A DNA stretch of 25,463 nt, taken from Actinomycetota bacterium. Its GTDB lineage: Bacteria; Actinomycetota; Actinomycetes; Streptosporangiales; Streptosporangiaceae. The notes under the pieces are model-generated. The model searched no databases and was not told the DNA's origin. It was given only the letters and a program-made list of their open reading frames with translations. Made by a program: the position numbers and the translations under genes. Of the stretch, positions 1-8,095 are shown piece by piece. The DNA lies in contig QGUZ01000042.1 in NCBI GenBank assembly GCA_003242605.1, positions 1-25,463 of the forward strand, written 5' to 3'. Positions within the stretch are counted from its first letter, which is position 1. The number at the start of each line of letters is the position of its first letter.

Positions 1-2
1 CC

Positions 3-272
3 CGGTTCGGCTCGCTCCGCGGCGTGCTCGAGGCGCTGGACGCGGGCGGCGGCGAGGGCTTCCCCGCGGGCAGCCGCGCCCGGCTCGCGGCCGCCCGCGA
101 CTACCTCGACGTCGCCCCGGCCGTGGTCAACGTCGCCCGCGACGTGCCGCTGCCGGACGTCGACGTGGCCCGGCCGCGCAAGCCGCGCGACCCCGAGCGG
201 CTCGTCGCCCTCGCCGACCGGTACGGCCTCGACGGCCCGCTCAACCGGCTGCTCGCCGCGCTCGCCCGCTGA
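3..272 (+). CDS. 5'-3' exonuclease family protein, C-terminal fragment
   Basis: This is the last 89 codons of a gene whose start lies before the window; the open frame already runs at base 3 and ends with TGA at 270-272. The visible part resembles the C-terminal end of stand-alone actinobacterial 5'-3' exonucleases (the polymerase I exonuclease family), which commonly sit next to the helY-type helicase. Support includes the FGSLRGVLEAL segment, the AAARDYLDVAPAVVNVARDV segment and the DPERLVALADRYGL segment near the end. The catalytic acidic residues would be upstream and cannot be checked here. The gene is convergent with helY, with only 18 bp between the two stop codons. The family call is from recall of homologues and is moderately confident. 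Confidence 0.6.
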   Translation, partial: RFGSLRGVLEALDAGGGEGFPAGSRARLAAARDYLDVAPAVVNVARDVPLPDVDVARPRKPRDPERLVALADRYGLDGPLNRLLAALAR

Positions 273-300
273 CGCGGGGCCGGGCCGGCATCAGGCGAGC
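260..300. terminator. Inverted repeat spanning two convergent stop codons
   Basis: GCTCGCC at 260-266 is the exact reverse complement of GGCGAGC at 294-300. Inside these arms the two stop codons (TGA at 270-272 and TCA at 291-293) can also pair, leaving a 3-nt bulge. The loop is GC rich and there is no T-tract. It could act as a bidirectional terminator between the exonuclease gene and helY. Part of the symmetry may come from both genes encoding similar C-terminal codons. Confidence 0.35.
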
Positions 301-3029
301 GACGAGTAGGCGACCACGCCGCGGTGCATCGCCTCGATCGCCTGGTTCGCGGTGACGCGCACGTTCGAGTTCTGCGGCGCGGCCTCGCGGATCTGGTCGA
401 GCAGGTCGACGAGCTGCTTGACCTGGCGGACGAAGTCGCCCGCGGCGAGGTCCGCGTCGAGCAGCACGGCGTCCAGGCTGTGGCCCTTCGCCCACCGCCA
501 GGCCACCCAGGCGAACCCGAAGTCGGGCTCGCGCAGGAACGACAGGCCGTGCTCCTTCTCCACCGCCTCCAGCTCGCCCCACAGCCGCACCATCTCGGTC
601 ATGGTGCGGGTGGCCGCGCCGGTCGGCAGCCTGGGGGTGCCCGGGTCGTCCTGCCGGGACTCGTACACCAGGCAGGAGACGCAGGCGGCGAGCTCCGCGT
701 AATCGAGGTCCTCCCACAGGCCCTGCCGCAGGCACTCGGCGGTGAGCAGGTCGAGTTCGGTGTAGAGCTTGGCGAGGCGGCGGCCGTGCACGGTGACGCG
801 CTCCGCGTTCGGCTCGCCCTCGAGGTAGCCGAGCACGGTGAGCACCGCGCACACCCGGTCGAAGGTGCGGGCGATCACGTGCGACCGGCTCTCCACCCGC
901 CGCCGCAGCGCCTCGGTCTCGCGCAGCAGGCGGTGGTAGCGCTCGGCCCACCGGGCGTGGTCCTCCCGCTCGTCGCAGCCGTGGCAGGGGTGCCGCCGGA
1001 TCTCCCGCCGCAGCCGGGCGATCTCCTCGTCCTCCACGGCGTGGTCGCGCACCCGGGGCGGCGGCCCGAGGTCCCGGCCGCCGAGCTTGTTGTGCATGGT
1101 GGCGACCAGGTCAGCCCGGTCCTTGGGGTTGCGGGAGTTGAAGTTCCGCGGGATGCGCAGGTGCTCCACCGGCTCCACCGGGACCGGGAAGTCGGCCGTG
1201 GACAGCCGCTTCACCTGCCTGCCCGCGGTGAGCACGAGCGGCGAGGGACCGTTCCCGCGGCTGCTGAGGCCCGGGTCGAGCACGACCGCGAGCCCGCTGC
1301 GCCGCCCGCCCGGCACCCGGATCACGTCGCCGGGCCGCAGCGCCTCCAGCGACCGCACCGCCTGGGCGCGGCGGGCCGCCCCGCGCTGCCGGGCGAGCTC
1401 GGCCTCCCGGTCCGACAGCCGGCGGCGCAGCGCCGCGTACTCGGCGAAGTCGCCCAGATGGCAGGTCATCGCCTCGGCGTACCCGGCGAGCGCCTCCTCC
1501 GAGCGGCGCAGCTGCCGGGTGAGCCCGACCACCGCCCGGTCGGCCTGGAACTGGGCGAACGACGCCTCCAGCAGGTTGCGGGCGCGCTCCCGGCCGACCT
1601 GGCCGACGAGGTTCACCGCCATGTTGTACGAGGGGCGGAAGCTGGACCGCAGCGGGTAGGTACGCGTGCTCGCCAGGCCGGCCACCGCGAACGGGTCGAT
1701 GCCCGGCTGCCACAGCACCACCGCGTGGCCCTCGACGTCGATGCCGCGCCGCCCGGCCCGGCCGGTGAGCTGGGTGTACTCGCCGGGGGTGAGGTCGACG
1801 TGGGTCTCACCGTTCCACTTGTCGAGCTTCTCGATCACCACCGAGCGGGCCGGCATGTTGATGCCGAGGGCGAGCGTCTCGGTGGCGAACACCGCCTTCA
1901 CCAGGCCCTTGGCGAACAGCTCCTCCACCACCTCCTTGAAGGTGGGGAGCATGCCGGCGTGGTGGGCGGCGAGCCCGCGCTCGAGGCTGTCGCGCCATTC
2001 GAGGAAGCCGAGCACGGACAGGTCCTCGTCGGGCAGGTGGGCGGTGCGCTCGTCGACGATGCGGCGGATCTCCTCCCGCTCCCGCTCGTCGGTGAGCCGG
2101 ATGCCGGCGAACACGCACTGCCGCACCGCATCCTCGCAGCCGTTGCGGGAGAAGATGAACGTGATCGCGGGCAGCAGGCCCTCGGCGTCGAGCCGCCGGA
2201 TCACCTCGGGGCGGCTCGGGGTGTACCCGCGGCCGCCGCGCATGCCGCCGCGCGAGTAGCCGCGTCGGCCGCGCCGGCCCGGGCCGTACCGGACCTCCTC
2301 GCGGGCGAACCGGATGAGCTCGGGGTTGACCCGGGGGCGGTCGGTGTCCTCGGCGACGAACAGGTCGTACAGCCGGTTGCCGACCATCATGTGCTGCCAC
2401 AGCGGCACCGGCCGGTGCTCGTCCACGATCACCGTGGTGTCGCCGCGCACGTCGCCCAGCCACTCGCCGAACTCCTCGGCGTTGCTCACCGTCGCCGACA
2501 GCGCGACGAGCCGCACCGACTCGGGGAGGTGGATGATGACCTCCTCCCACACCGCGCCGCGGAACCGGTCGGCGAGGTAGTGGACCTCGTCCATCACCAC
2601 GTAGCCGAGGCCGTTGAGCGTGGGGGACCCGGCGTACAGCATGTTGCGCAGCACCTCGGTGGTCATCACCACCACCGGCGCCTCGCCGTTCACGCTGTTG
2701 TCGCCGGTGAGCAGCCCGACCTTCGCCGTGCCGTACCGCCGGAGCAGGTCGTTGTACTTCTGGTTGGACAACGCCTTGATCGGGGTGGTGTAGAAGCACT
2801 TCTGCCCCCGCTCCAGGGCGAGGTGCACGGCGAACTCCCCCACCACCGTCTTGCCCGATCCGGTGGGCGCGGCGACGAGAACGCCGTCCCCGGCCTCCAG
2901 CGCCCGGCACGCGTCGATCTGGAACTCGTCGAACTCGAAGTCGTACAGGGCGCGGAACGCGGTGAGCGCGGGTCCGTTCTCGGCCTGCTGCCTCCGGAAG
3001 GCGGCATAACGTTCGGCAGGCGTGGTCAT
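291..3029 (-). CDS. helY: HelY-type Ski2-like DEAD/DEAH-box RNA helicase
   Basis: This 912-residue protein is a superfamily 2 helicase of the Ski2/Mtr4 type, matching mycobacterial HelY in gene neighbourhood and motifs. Visible motifs are Walker A AAPTGSGKT (53-61), DEVH (147-150), SAT (178-180), the AHHAGMLP segment, and motif VI QLTGRAGRRG. It is expected to unwind RNA or DNA using ATP; the exact substrate is not settled. An arginine- and glycine-rich stretch at about 249-269 sits inside the helicase core. The ATG at 3029 has no good ribosome site but is preceded by TAGGCT seven bases upstream, so a leaderless transcript is likely. It is last in the row after tatC, 105 bp away, and probably has its own promoter. 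Confidence 0.9.
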   Translation of the reverse strand: MTTPAERYAAFRRQQAENGPALTAFRALYDFEFDEFQIDACRALEAGDGVLVAAPTGSGKTVVGEFAVHLALERGQKCFYTTPIKALSNQKYNDLLRRYGTAKVGLLTGDNSVNGEAPVVVMTTEVLRNMLYAGSPTLNGLGYVVMDEVHYLADRFRGAVWEEVIIHLPESVRLVALSATVSNAEEFGEWLGDVRGDTTVIVDEHRPVPLWQHMMVGNRLYDLFVAEDTDRPRVNPELIRFAREEVRYGPGRRGRRGYSRGGMRGGRGYTPSRPEVIRRLDAEGLLPAITFIFSRNGCEDAVRQCVFAGIRLTDEREREEIRRIVDERTAHLPDEDLSVLGFLEWRDSLERGLAAHHAGMLPTFKEVVEELFAKGLVKAVFATETLALGINMPARSVVIEKLDKWNGETHVDLTPGEYTQLTGRAGRRGIDVEGHAVVLWQPGIDPFAVAGLASTRTYPLRSSFRPSYNMAVNLVGQVGRERARNLLEASFAQFQADRAVVGLTRQLRRSEEALAGYAEAMTCHLGDFAEYAALRRRLSDREAELARQRGAARRAQAVRSLEALRPGDVIRVPGGRRSGLAVVLDPGLSSRGNGPSPLVLTAGRQVKRLSTADFPVPVEPVEHLRIPRNFNSRNPKDRADLVATMHNKLGGRDLGPPPRVRDHAVEDEEIARLRREIRRHPCHGCDEREDHARWAERYHRLLRETEALRRRVESRSHVIARTFDRVCAVLTVLGYLEGEPNAERVTVHGRRLAKLYTELDLLTAECLRQGLWEDLDYAELAACVSCLVYESRQDDPGTPRLPTGAATRTMTEMVRLWGELEAVEKEHGLSFLREPDFGFAWVAWRWAKGHSLDAVLLDADLAAGDFVRQVKQLVDLLDQIREAAPQNSNVRVTANQAIEAMHRGVVAYSSLA

Positions 3030-3036
3030 GGGCCCA

Positions 3037-3042
3037 AGCCTA
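3037..3042 (-). promoter_or_regulatory. -10 box of a likely leaderless helY promoter
   Basis: On the minus strand TAGGCT fits the actinobacterial TANNNT pattern and lies 7 bases before the helY ATG. This would place the transcription start at or beside the start codon. No clear -35 element is visible. Confidence 0.4.
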
Positions 3043-3134
3043 CCGACCCGGCACTTCCGCTCCGTCCCGGCGGACGGAACGCGATCACGCCGTCACCCGG
3101 CCGCGGCGCGGCGCCCGCGGCGGGTGCGGGCGCG

Positions 3135-4007
3135 TCACTCCCGGGCGCTGCCCTCCAGGTCGTCCACCCGGCTCGCCGCGGGCCCGTCGAGCTCCTCCTC
3201 CAGCGCCCGCTGCCGCTCGGCCTCCTCCGCGTCGCGCTTGCGGTCGTGGAAGTACATGAACACCTCGGCGAGCAGGAACAGCCCGACCATCGGCAGGGCG
3301 AGCGAGAGCATGCTGATCGGGTCCTGGCTCGGCGTCGCCACCGCCGAGAACACGAACATCAGGAAGATCACCATGCGCTGGTGCTTCGCCACGGTGCGGA
3401 ACCGCAGCACCCCGATGAGGTTGAGGAACACCAGCAGCAACGGCAGCTCGAACGAGACCCCGAAGATGATCAGCATGGCGAGCGCGAAGTTGAGGTACTC
3501 GCTCATGCTGAGCAGCGGGATGACGCCCGTCGGCGCGAACCCGAGCAGCAGCGACAGGCCCTTGTCCATCACGAAGTAGGCGAGCACCGCGCCGCCGAGG
3601 AACAGCGGCACGGCGAGGCCGAGGAAGGACAGGGTGTAGCGCCGCTCGTGCTGGTACAGCCCCGGCGTGACGAACGCCCAGATCTGGTACAGCCACAGCG
3701 GGGCGGACACGATGATCCCGAAGATCAGCGCGACCTTGAGGTTGACGAGGAACGCGTCGAACACGCCGTTCACCACGAGCGTGCACGACTCCCGGTTGAG
3801 CTGCTGCGACTGCGGCAGCCGGCAGTAGGGCGCCTTGAGGAAGTTCCAGATCGGCTCGAAGAACACGAAGCCGAGCACGGTCCCCGCGACGATGCTGAGG
3901 ATCGCCTTGATCAGGCGGTTGCGCAGCTCGCGGAGATGATCCATGAGCGGCATGCGCCCCTCGTCATCGCGCCGTTTCGACGCGGACGAGCGTTTGAGCA
4001 GCGTCAT
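3135..4007 (-). CDS. tatC: Sec-independent (twin-arginine) translocase subunit TatC
   Basis: This 290-residue polytopic membrane protein is the receptor core of the Tat exporter, which moves folded proteins with twin-arginine signals across the membrane. The conserved N-terminal cytoplasmic motif MDHLRELRNRL is at 22-32, including the Glu important for signal binding. About six hydrophobic segments follow, with the family segment SAPLWLYQIWAFVTPGLY in the middle. The C-terminal 50 residues are charged and probably cytoplasmic. The ATG at 4007 gives an 18-residue basic extension before the motif; an internal ATG at residue 19 is possible. Only a weak GGGGAA lies upstream. The gene follows tatA at 58 bp, so the two are probably cotranscribed. 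Confidence 0.95.
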   Translation of the reverse strand: MTLLKRSSASKRRDDEGRMPLMDHLRELRNRLIKAILSIVAGTVLGFVFFEPIWNFLKAPYCRLPQSQQLNRESCTLVVNGVFDAFLVNLKVALIFGIIVSAPLWLYQIWAFVTPGLYQHERRYTLSFLGLAVPLFLGGAVLAYFVMDKGLSLLLGFAPTGVIPLLSMSEYLNFALAMLIIFGVSFELPLLLVFLNLIGVLRFRTVAKHQRMVIFLMFVFSAVATPSQDPISMLSLALPMVGLFLLAEVFMYFHDRKRDAEEAERQRALEEELDGPAASRVDDLEGSARE

Positions 4008-4065
4008 CCGAGTTCCCCGGGGTGCGGCGGCGAGTGATCGGTCGGGCGGCGGGCGAGCCGAGGGC

Positions 4066-4371
4066 TCACTCCTCCTTGGTCTTCTGCGCCGCGGCCCGGG
4101 CGCGCAGCCGGGCGGCCTCCTCCTCCAGCGCGCGGGCCCGCTCCTCGTCGCTCATCGGCTGGGCGGGCGGCAGCGGCGGCGTCTGGACGGCCTTGGCGGG
4201 CTCAGGGCGCGACGAGGTGTCGTCCTCGTCGTTCAGCTTCGAGGTCTCCTTCTTGAACAGGCGCAGCGACTGGCCGAGCGCCCGCGCGGTGTCCGGAAGC
4301 TTCTTGGTTCCGAACAGCAGGATCAAAACCAGGAGGATGAGGATCCATTCCATGACTCCCAGGTTGGGCAT
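4066..4371 (-). CDS. tatA: Twin-arginine translocase pore subunit TatA
   Basis: TatA forms the variable-size channel of the Tat system together with TatC. The 101-residue protein has a short N-terminus, one membrane helix (about residues 7-20), the Phe-Gly hinge at FGTKKLPDTARALG, an amphipathic helix, and a charged C-terminal tail rich in Ala, Arg and Glu. The frame is open for 24 more codons upstream, but the ATG at 4371 fits the family N-terminus and has AAGGA about eight bases before it. The order paf genes, small membrane protein, tatA, tatC matches the M. tuberculosis pafBC-tatAC-helY order apart from the extra small gene. No tatB was seen in this window. Confidence 0.95.
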   Translation of the reverse strand: MPNLGVMEWILILLVLILLFGTKKLPDTARALGQSLRLFKKETSKLNDEDDTSSRPEPAKAVQTPPLPPAQPMSDEERARALEEEAARLRARAAAQKTKEE

Positions 4372-4466
4372 GGCGACATCCTTACGGCCGAGCGACGTGC
4401 AGTGTCCACATCGATCGTACGCGCTGGGGGTGCCTGGTCTCACCCCTCCCGTCCATTCCGCTCCCT

Positions 4467-4697
4467 TCAGTTCCCGCGCCGTTCATCCGCGCCGTTACCG
4501 GCGGCGCGGCCGGGCGGCACGCCGTTCCCGCCCGCGCCGGACGCCGCGGCCCGCGCCCGCCGTTCGGCGAGCAGCCGCCGCGTGCGCTCCACCTCGCGCC
4601 CCAGCTCGCGGGCGGCCGCCCACACCCGCACCGACAGCACGGCGAGGACCGCGAGCCCGGCGGCGACCAGCCCGACCGCAGCGAAAACCACTGTCAT
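4467..4697 (-). CDS. Small single-pass membrane protein coupled to pafC
   Basis: This 76-residue protein starts with a hydrophobic helix (about residues 3-27, MTVVFAAVGLVAAGLAVLAV and on), followed by a basic helical segment AARELGREVERTRRLLAERR and a Gly/Ala-rich tail. The topology suggests an N-terminal anchor with a cytoplasmic charged tail. Its ATG overlaps the pafC stop as ATGA, which indicates translational coupling and supports it as a real gene. I recall similar short membrane proteins at this place in Streptomyces but know of no assigned function. It lies 95 bp before tatA. Function unknown. Confidence 0.7.
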   Translation of the reverse strand: MTVVFAAVGLVAAGLAVLAVLSVRVWAAARELGREVERTRRLLAERRARAAASGAGGNGVPPGRAAGNGADERRGN

Positions 4698-5650
4698 GAC
4701 CCGTCACTGTAGAGGGCGAGCGCGGCACGCGCCTCCTCGGCGACACGCCGGGCGAGCGCGGCCGGGGCGACCACCTTGCCGGTGTCGCCGAGCCGCAGCG
4801 CGAGCCGTACCACCCAGTCCTGGTCGCGGGCGCGCAGCGCGACCCGCAGCCGGCCCTCGCCCAGCTCGGTGACCTGCTCGCACGGGTAGTACTCGGCCAC
4901 CCACCGGCCCGCGGCGGTCACCTCCAGCTCGACCAGCTCGTCGGTGGGCGAGGGCCGGAACACCCCCTCGGCCAGGTCCATCGGCTCGGCCTCCTCCGGC
5001 GGGTTCGCCGGCACCTCCAGCACCTCGACGCCGAGGATGCGGTCGAGCCGGAACAGCCGCATGCCCTCGGCCCGGTAGCACCAGCCCTCCAGGTAGGCGC
5101 GGCCGTCGGCCATCACCACCCGTATCGGGTCGACCTCGCGCGGGGTGATCTCGTCGCGGCCCGGCACGTAGTAGCGCAGCGACAGCCGCCTGCCGCGGCG
5201 CAGCGCGTCCTGCACGGTGGCGAGCGCGTCGGGGACCGCGTCGACCTCGACCGCGACCTGGTTGCTCACCGCCCCGGCGCCCTCGGCGGCGGCCTGCTCC
5301 AGCTTGGCGATCACCCGGGCGAGCGCGTCCCGGTTGTCGAACCCGGGCAGGTCGGCGAGCATGCGCAGCGCGACGATGAGCGCGCTCGCCTCGTCCACCG
5401 CCAGGCGCAGCGGCCGGGCGATGGTGTCGGCGTTGTCGATGAGGATCTCGCCGCCGTCCCAGGAGACGTCGATGAGGTCGCCGGGGGTGTGGCCGGGCAG
5501 CCCGCACATCCACACCAGCTGCAGGTCGTCGATGAGCTGCTTCTCGGTGACGCCGAACAGCTTCGCCACCTCGCCCACCTCGGCCCCCTGGTGGGACATC
5601 AGGTACGGCACCAGCGCCAGCAGCCGCGGCAGCCGGTCGGCGGAACTCAT
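4694..5650 (-). CDS. pafC: WYL-domain transcriptional regulator PafC
   Basis: PafC is the second member of the PafB/PafC pair; in mycobacteria the pair activates the LexA-independent DNA-damage response. The 318-residue product has an N-terminal helix-turn-helix region (about 1-65, with VAKLFGVTEKQLIDDLQ), a linker helix region, and a WYL domain around 155-215. The usual Trp-Tyr-Leu is Ala-Tyr-Leu here (185-187, GRAYLEG). A WCX-type C-terminal domain follows. The start at 5650 overlaps the pafB stop as ATGA, and the stop overlaps the next gene in the same way, so pafB, pafC and the small membrane protein gene form a tightly coupled unit. The frame upstream of 5650 is open, but it is the shadow of pafB. 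Confidence 0.93.
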   Translation of the reverse strand: MSSADRLPRLLALVPYLMSHQGAEVGEVAKLFGVTEKQLIDDLQLVWMCGLPGHTPGDLIDVSWDGGEILIDNADTIARPLRLAVDEASALIVALRMLADLPGFDNRDALARVIAKLEQAAAEGAGAVSNQVAVEVDAVPDALATVQDALRRGRRLSLRYYVPGRDEITPREVDPIRVVMADGRAYLEGWCYRAEGMRLFRLDRILGVEVLEVPANPPEEAEPMDLAEGVFRPSPTDELVELEVTAAGRWVAEYYPCEQVTELGEGRLRVALRARDQDWVVRLALRLGDTGKVVAPAALARRVAEEARAALALYSDGS

Positions 5651-6594
5651 GCCAACGCTCCCTTCAGTCGGCGGATCACCGCGTCCCGCAGGTCGGGCGG
5701 GTCGAGCACGCGCACGTCCGCGCCGAGGCTCGCGATCCACGCGCCGAGCCGGTCGGGGTCGTGGAAGGTGACCTCGAGCTCGTCCCAGCCGTCCGCGCCG
5801 GGCCGGGTCGCGGTGGCGCGGTGCCGCAGGCCCTGGCAGGTGCCCTGGCGCACCCGCACGGTGGCGGTGCGCGGGGTGGCGAGCCGCTTGTCCTGGTAGT
5901 CGACCATGGCCCGGATGTCGACGTCCTCGGGCACGGTCACCTGGCCGGGCCTGCCGACCGGGCGCACCTCGCCGGCGATGCGGCTGAGCCGGAACACCCG
6001 CGGCGCGCCGCGGTCGCGGTCGTGGCCCACCAGGTACCAGCGGCCGCGGCGGCTCACCACGCCCCACGGCTCCACGGTCCGGGTGAGCACCTCCCCGCGG
6101 CCCGCGGCCCGGTAGTCGAACCGCACCACGCGCCGGTCCCGCACCGCCTCCCACAGCGCCGGGAAGGCCGGGTCGGGGGTGTCCACCCGCAGCTCGAACG
6201 GCCGGGCCGAGGCCTCGTCGGTCTCCACCCCGGCGGCCCGCAGCTTCAGCAGCGCCCCGCTCGCCGCGCCGGCGAGCGCGGCCCGCTGCCACACCTGGGC
6301 GGCGAGGCCGAGCACCGCGGCCTCGTCGGGCTCGAGCTTGATCTCGGGCAGCTCGTAGGCCTGCCGCTCGATCCGGTAGCCGAGCTCGCCCTCCCAGTCG
6401 CGCTCCACCCGGATCGGGATGCCGAGCTCGCGCAGCTCGTTCTTGTCCCGCTCGAACATGCGCTGGAAGGCCTCGTCGCTGTCCCGGTCGTACCCGGGCA
6501 CGGCCTGCCGGATCTGCTCGGCGGTGAGCGGACGCCTGGTGGCGAGCAGGCAGATCACGAGATTGAGCAGCCGCTCGGTCTTCCGCCGCGACAC
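5647..6594 (-). CDS. pafB: WYL-domain transcriptional regulator PafB
   Basis: PafB is a 315-residue regulator that works with PafC; in mycobacteria the two activate recA and other repair genes after DNA damage. It has an N-terminal winged-helix region (about 1-75, including LLNLVICLLATRRPLTAEQI), a WYL domain with Trp186-Tyr187-Leu188 in GRWYLVG followed by VFRLSRIAG, and a C-terminal WCX-type domain. The start is the GTG at 6594: the homologous N-terminus VSRRKTERL begins there and GGGAGG lies about six bases upstream. The frame stays open for 54 more codons, but these look non-coding. pafA is not adjacent, unlike in M. tuberculosis; it lies about 4 kb away beyond the DUF3866 gene, the broken gene pair and the FKBP gene. 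Confidence 0.93.
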   Translation of the reverse strand: MSRRKTERLLNLVICLLATRRPLTAEQIRQAVPGYDRDSDEAFQRMFERDKNELRELGIPIRVERDWEGELGYRIERQAYELPEIKLEPDEAAVLGLAAQVWQRAALAGAASGALLKLRAAGVETDEASARPFELRVDTPDPAFPALWEAVRDRRVVRFDYRAAGRGEVLTRTVEPWGVVSRRGRWYLVGHDRDRGAPRVFRLSRIAGEVRPVGRPGQVTVPEDVDIRAMVDYQDKRLATPRTATVRVRQGTCQGLRHRATATRPGADGWDELEVTFHDPDRLGAWIASLGADVRVLDPPDLRDAVIRRLKGALA

Positions 6595-6621
6595 TCGGGC
6601 CCTCCCTTCGTGGCTGTGCGG

Positions 6622-6633
6622 GTCGCATGCGAC
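6622..6633. promoter_or_regulatory. Perfect 12-bp palindrome in the pafB/DUF3866 divergent promoter
   Basis: GTCGCATGCGAC is its own reverse complement. It lies in the 85-bp region between the divergent pafB and DUF3866 starts and overlaps the candidate pafB -10 hexamer. Its size and position suit an operator for a dimeric regulator. The binding protein is unknown; autoregulation by PafBC is only a possibility. Confidence 0.4.
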
Positions 6634-6637
6634 GCTA
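6632..6637 (-). promoter_or_regulatory. Candidate pafB -10 box
   Basis: TAGCGT on the minus strand fits TANNNT and would give a leader of about 30 nt that includes the pafB Shine-Dalgarno sequence. No clear -35 is seen. Confidence 0.3.
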
Positions 6638-6666
6638 ACGCGCCTGCCGGGAGCGCGCGCCGCCGC

Positions 6667-6672
6667 TACCCT
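6667..6672 (+). promoter_or_regulatory. -10 box of a likely leaderless DUF3866 promoter
   Basis: TACCCT lies 7 bases before the ATG at 6680, and no ribosome-binding sequence is present between them. This spacing is typical of leaderless actinobacterial transcripts. Confidence 0.4.
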
Positions 6673-6679
6673 TGTCCGC

Positions 6680-7780
6680 ATGATCAGATGGCGCAAGGGC
6701 GTGGTGACGGCGGTCCGGCGTGAATGGACGGGGGCGGTGGAGCTGGACGTCGCCATCGGCGACGGGGAGGACCGCGAGCACTGCCGCGCGCTCGCCTACC
6801 CGGCGCTGGTGGGACGCCCCGAGCCGGGCGACACGGTGTTGCTCAACACCACCGCGCTCGCCTTGGGGCTCGGTACGGGAGGGTACGCCATGGTGGTGGC
6901 CGTTCCGGACCGTTTGCCGCAAGATCCCTCCGGACCTGGCCATCTGGTCAAGGCCCGCTACACGCCGCTGCAGGCCACCGTGCTCGGCGCGGACGAGCAG
7001 GGCTCGCCGTACCACGAGGCGCTCCGCGAGGCCGACGACCTGGGCGGCATGCCGGTGGTCGTGGCCGACCTGCACTCGGCGGTCCCGGCGATCCTCGCCG
7101 GCCTGTACGGCTCGCGCCCCGGCACCAGGGTGGCCTACGTGATGCTCGACGGCGGGGCGCTGCCGGCCTGGTTCTCGATGTCGTGCGCCCGGCTGCGCGA
7201 GGCGGGCTGGCTGTGCGGGGTGGTCACGACCGGGCAGGCGTTCGGCGGCGACGTGGAGACGGTGACCGTGCACACCGGGCTGCTCGCCGCCCGGCACGTG
7301 CTCGGCGCCGAGGTGGCGATCGTGGCGCAGGGGCCGGGCAACCTCGGCACCGGCACCAGGTGGGGGTTCTCCGGGGTGGCCGCCGGGGAGGCGATCAACG
7401 CGGCCGCGGTGCTCGGCGGACGGCCGGTGGCCGCGCTGCGGGTGAGCGAGGGCGACGCGCGGGAGCGGCACCTGGGCGTGTCGCACCACTCGCTCACCGC
7501 CTACGGCCGGGTGGCGCTCGCCCGGGCCCAGGTGGTGGTGCCGCGGCTGCCGGGCGAGTTCGGCGAGCGGGTGGCGAAGCAGGCCGAGCCGCTCGGCGAG
7601 CGGCACGAGCTCGTCGAGGTTCCCGTGGACGGCCTGCGCGAGCTGCTGGAACGCTGCCCGGTGCGGCTGTCGTCGATGGGCCGCGGGCTCGACCAGGACG
7701 AGGCGTGCTTCCTCGCCTCGGCCGCGGCGGGCCGCCACGTGGCCACGCTGCTGCCGGAGCGGCCGGCTTCGACGGGCTGA
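6680..7780 (+). CDS. DUF3866 family protein
   Basis: This 366-residue protein matches my recall of the actinobacterial DUF3866 family, found near the paf genes in several genomes. The N-terminus MIRWRKGVVTAV and the segments GDTVLLNTTALALGLGTGG, VVADLHSAVPA and GTRVAYVMLDGGALP are typical. There is no signal peptide and no convincing membrane span, so it is probably cytoplasmic. Its biochemical function is unknown. The reading frame is open for 87 codons before the ATG at 6680, but that stretch is antisense to pafB. The gene is divergent from pafB and convergent with the broken DUF3291 gene. It may share control with pafB through the palindrome at 6622-6633. Confidence 0.8.
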   Translation: MIRWRKGVVTAVRREWTGAVELDVAIGDGEDREHCRALAYPALVGRPEPGDTVLLNTTALALGLGTGGYAMVVAVPDRLPQDPSGPGHLVKARYTPLQATVLGADEQGSPYHEALREADDLGGMPVVVADLHSAVPAILAGLYGSRPGTRVAYVMLDGGALPAWFSMSCARLREAGWLCGVVTTGQAFGGDVETVTVHTGLLAARHVLGAEVAIVAQGPGNLGTGTRWGFSGVAAGEAINAAAVLGGRPVAALRVSEGDARERHLGVSHHSLTAYGRVALARAQVVVPRLPGEFGERVAKQAEPLGERHELVEVPVDGLRELLERCPVRLSSMGRGLDQDEACFLASAAAGRHVATLLPERPASTG

Positions 7781-8095
7781 CCCGGCGGGGCCTGCGCGCT
7801 CCTGGGCGAACGGCCCGGCCCCGCGGCTCTCGGCACGGCCCGCGCCGGGGCCGCCCGGATCCCGTGTGCGGATGGGGTGGCGGGCCCTGCGCCGCCCCGG
7901 CCCCCCGTACCGGAACGGCGGCGGGCCACCGGGCGCCCGCGCCGGCTCCGGGCGTCGCGCCCCGCATGCGGCATCCTCGCTCGCGCGCCCGCCGGGTCGC
8001 GCGGCGGCCGCCCGGGATTCCCTCCGGCGACCCCGCGCCGCGGCCGCCGGGTCGGTCCGTCCCGGCCACCGTACCGGGACGGCGCCGCGGCCGGG
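7781..8095. other. Gene-free convergent region with GC-rich hairpins
   Basis: This 315-bp stretch lies between the DUF3866 stop and the inferred end of the broken DUF3291 gene. I see no supportable coding sequence. It is extremely GC rich and has several potential hairpins; the clearest pairs CGGCCCC at 7816-7822 with GGGGCCG at 7847-7853. There is no T-tract. It may serve as a two-way transcription end. Confidence 0.4.

Noticed and set aside
324..4037. 1237-codon open frame on the plus strand
   Set aside because: It is antisense to helY and tatC, rich in His, Arg, Val and Leu without domains, as is usual opposite GC-rich coding DNA.
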